A program made the position numbers and the translations under genes. This document shows, in pieces, positions 61,763 through 64,000 of a stretch of 64,000 nucleotides of DNA. The notes under the pieces were generated by a model, which was not told where the DNA came from, did not search any database, and worked only from the letters and a program-made list of their open reading frames with translations. Each line of letters begins with the position of its first letter. Position 1 is the first letter of the stretch. Location of the stretch: positions 8,184,001 through 8,248,000 of the forward strand of contig JAKZAN010000005.1 in the NCBI GenBank assembly GCA_023053545.1, in the 5' to 3' direction. The stretch comes from Lepidurus packardi. Its lineage: Eukaryota; Arthropoda; Branchiopoda; Notostraca; Triopsidae.

Positions 61763-63207
61763 ATGCTCAAGATCATGTGCTCCAACATGGTGAATTTTAA
61801 AGTACTCGTTGTCTATGTGGCTCTGGCTGGGATAGGATTGACGAGCGCAGAAAACGACCAGATCGCAAGAAATGGAAGTAGCCAAGGACTTATGGTAGTC
61901 CCACCGGACATTTTGCCGTTACTTCTATCGCTGCAAGAAGTAATTTTAAAAGCTGATCTTGAAATGTCTTTCTCCAAAGCCATCAAAAATTAATTATCTC
62001 TCTAGAGCGTAACATCAGCAACGCCACCAAAGTCCCCGGAAAATGTTTGGAGCCGTGTATTATCTCGTAAACATTGCAAAAGCGATAATGACAGAGCTGA
62101 ATAGAACGTACTTATTCCCTTTTACTCTAGCTTTCAGTCGCTTAGCATCATACGCAAGGCAATACATGTGCAATACCAATAGCCCATATACATCACCATC
62201 GTCAATTGATCCTGCTCCAGCTAACTGTAACTGCGGCATAAAAGGACCCGTAACAAGATTTCACTTGTCTTATAAGATAGTTGTAACACTGAGAAGTGCT
62301 TTCCCTACTCTAGAACAGGATTATGGGTGGTCAGGTAACAGGACAAGTGGAATGGCCTTGGCAAGCATACTTGCTGATAGATAATATGTACATGTGCGGG
62401 GGCAGCTTGCTAAACGAGAGATGGGTTGTTACTGCTGGTCACTGCTTTTATAAGAAAACCCGGGCCACAGCATTTCTTGGTCTTTATGATCTTGCTCAAT
62501 CAGCAAATGCAAAGCATGTATATGACTGACAACAATGTGAAGAAAGAACCAAGGGTGACTTTATATTAGCCAAATTGTACTAGATTACGACCGGAACCTT
62601 GGTAGTGCATGGGCAGTACAATTCGGCATCCCAAGATAACGACATTGCATTGCTTAGACTAAACCTACTTGCCCCATTGAGTACCGCCATCCAGCCTATT
62701 ATTTGTCTACCGTATAAATACCGTTTGGACGATTTTGCCGGAAAACAGGCTACTGTTACAGGTAACTTATTAGGAAGAAATTAGTCTTAATGCGAGAAAA
62801 TTTTATCTCCTCGTTACCTTATAGGCTGGGGAACTACAACGTCAGGTGGGTCAATTTCGTCTATTCTCAGGGAGGTTACCATGCCTGTGCTAAACAAAGC
62901 ACAATGTACAACTTCCCCATATTTGCTTAGCCCGTCTTCGGTTACGAATAACATGTTTTGCATGTACAGTACGCCTGGCATGGATAGTTGTCAAGTAAGG
63001 CTTACAAACCCTGGAAAACGACCATGCAAAATGTATACTTTCTTACAGGGGGATTCCGGGGGGCCAGTAAACTTGGTAGATTCACTGCGTGTGTACCTTA
63101 TCGGAGTAGTCAGTTGGGGGATTGGCTGCGGAAGTCTCAACTATCCTGGGGTTTACACAAAAGTTAACAACTATATAAGCTGGATAGAGACAATGACGGG
63201 TATGTAA
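61763..63207 (+). CDS. Secreted trypsin-like serine protease (S1 family)
   Basis: Exons 61763-61939, 62006-62066, 62131-62249, 62314-62517, 62584-62761, 62825-62994 and 63049-63207 give 355 residues. Signal peptide VNFKVLVVYVALAGIGLTSA follows; Met9 (61787) is the likelier start. A pro-region of about 100 residues without a clear clip domain ends NCNCGIKGPNR, then IMGGQVTGQVEWPWQAYL. Cleavage after Arg would free the IMGG N-terminus, and the CNCGIKG Cys would keep the pro-region disulphide-linked. Triad: His in VTAGHC, Asp in DNDIALLRL, Ser in GDSGGP. MDSCQGDSGG has the Asp at the S1 position and VSWGIGCG the open pocket, so cleavage after Lys/Arg is expected. Possible roles are digestion or haemolymph proteolysis. 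The first two introns rest on phase alone. Confidence 0.85.
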
Positions 63208-63275
63208 ACTAAGTCATCAAACTAAAATCATGCGAGATTTTTTTTTCAAATAATACAAAATAGGGGAAGCATTTT

Positions 63276-63915
63276 GCAATCTGTAAAGTGATCATGAAGA
63301 GACCGTAAAAGGAAACCCTTGCATCCATTACAAAGGTGATGTTGAATGGTATCAAAACGAATTTTCAAGCGAATTCATTTAAAATAAACTAAAAGTATTT
63401 AAATAACATTATTAAAATAAACCACAGTACACAGAGATTTACATATACAAAGGTAAACTTACATACTGTGGCCCAAATGTTCAAAACAACGCCCTCCAAT
63501 CACACTCAAACTCCACACGCGAAGCTAAAATATGGATTTTATGCGTAACTACAGAGTAAAATTAACTTACCTTAAAAACAGAATTCTGCCAAAAGCTAGT
63601 CACGACAGCAGCACTTCCAAATCCAACATGTTCGGCTGTGCGAGCGCGAAAGGGAAAGCGAGGCAGCTCCCCTTGCGTCTTCGAATGACGCGCGCTATTC
63701 AAATCCAATAAAACTCGTTAAATAAAATCTTTCTTTTCAAGGTTTACCTTACAGAAACAGGCATATAAAAATTAGCCTAGCATAAATTAGCAATCTATAA
63801 AATGATCATAAAGAGACCATAAAAGGAAACCCTTGCTCCATGCAAAAATGATGCTAAATGGTATCAAAACGGGTTTACAAGCGAGATTCCCTTAAATAAA
63901 CTGAAAGCATTTATT
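63276..63915. repeat. Direct repeat pair about 515 bp apart
   Basis: The block 63276-63404 (GCAATCTGTAAAGTGATCAT, AAAGGAAACCCTTGC, GAATGGTATCAAAACG, AAATAAACTAAAAG) recurs with about 80-85% identity by eye at 63790-63915. In between, 63630-63790 resembles 59920-60110 (CGGCTGTGCGAGCGCG against CGGCTGCGCAAGCGCG; CATATAAAAATTAGCC against CCTATAAAAATTAGCC). It looks like tandem or nested copies of one AT-rich repeat family. Confidence 0.6.
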
Positions 63916-64000
63916 TATTTCAGTTTTCTTTTTTTCAAAACTCGACTTGTGAAGTGATAAATTCTGCTGCTCCATAACGAATTAGTTTTCCGAAAGATCA

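Overview
This is a gene-dense stretch of a metazoan nuclear genome. The genes are split by many short GT-AG introns (often 50-75 nt), base composition is AT-leaning, and introns and intergenic DNA are littered with small DNA-transposon derivatives. A Fasciclin-2/NCAM gene with separate GPI and transmembrane 3' ends, a CGxK-type trypsin and the short introns fit an arthropod. A crustacean with a compact genome is my best guess, but this is inference and no species marker is present.

Layout, all on the + strand unless noted. 244-4342: 3' part of SORL1 (sortilin-related receptor: last LDL-A repeat, six FN3 domains, membrane helix, sorting tail). 6903-9539: intronless BED-finger/hAT-transposase-derived gene, a DREF/ZBED-like host gene candidate. 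14442-39415: Fasciclin-2/NCAM-like adhesion gene with a 13.4-kb first intron, five Ig and two FN3 domains, then alternative GPI-anchor and transmembrane ends. 40316-41731: MGME1 mitochondrial exonuclease. 43233-42307 (minus): six-exon gene of unknown function. 45134-49782: Sulf1/2-type extracellular heparan-sulfate 6-O-endosulfatase with 15 coding exons. 52027-56218: UBTF/UBF-like multi-HMG-box nucleolar factor. 61763-63207: trypsin-like secreted serine protease. Every exon chain was checked for reading-frame phase. The total lengths are multiples of three for SORL1 (partial), Fas2 (both ends), MGME1, Sulf, UBTF, the protease and the minus-strand gene.

Mobile DNA: five copies of a pogo/Tigger-like element sit in introns. 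Four are about 840-960 bp, keep transposase N-terminal sequence and lack the catalytic domain. There are also TTAA-flanked inverted-repeat elements, short palindromic MITEs with GCGCGTTCC ends, a 5'-truncated non-LTR retrotransposon fragment, a probable tRNA-derived SINE and a repeat-rich 3' end (about 56.6-64 kb). Fas2 intron 1 holds a tandem repeat with five perfect TATCGATA (DRE-type) octamers.

The genes do not form one pathway. Two (Fas2 and Sulf) act at the cell surface or matrix in adhesion and morphogen signalling, SORL1 sorts receptors in endosomes, UBTF and MGME1 serve rDNA and mtDNA, and the hAT-derived gene is likely a DNA-binding regulator.
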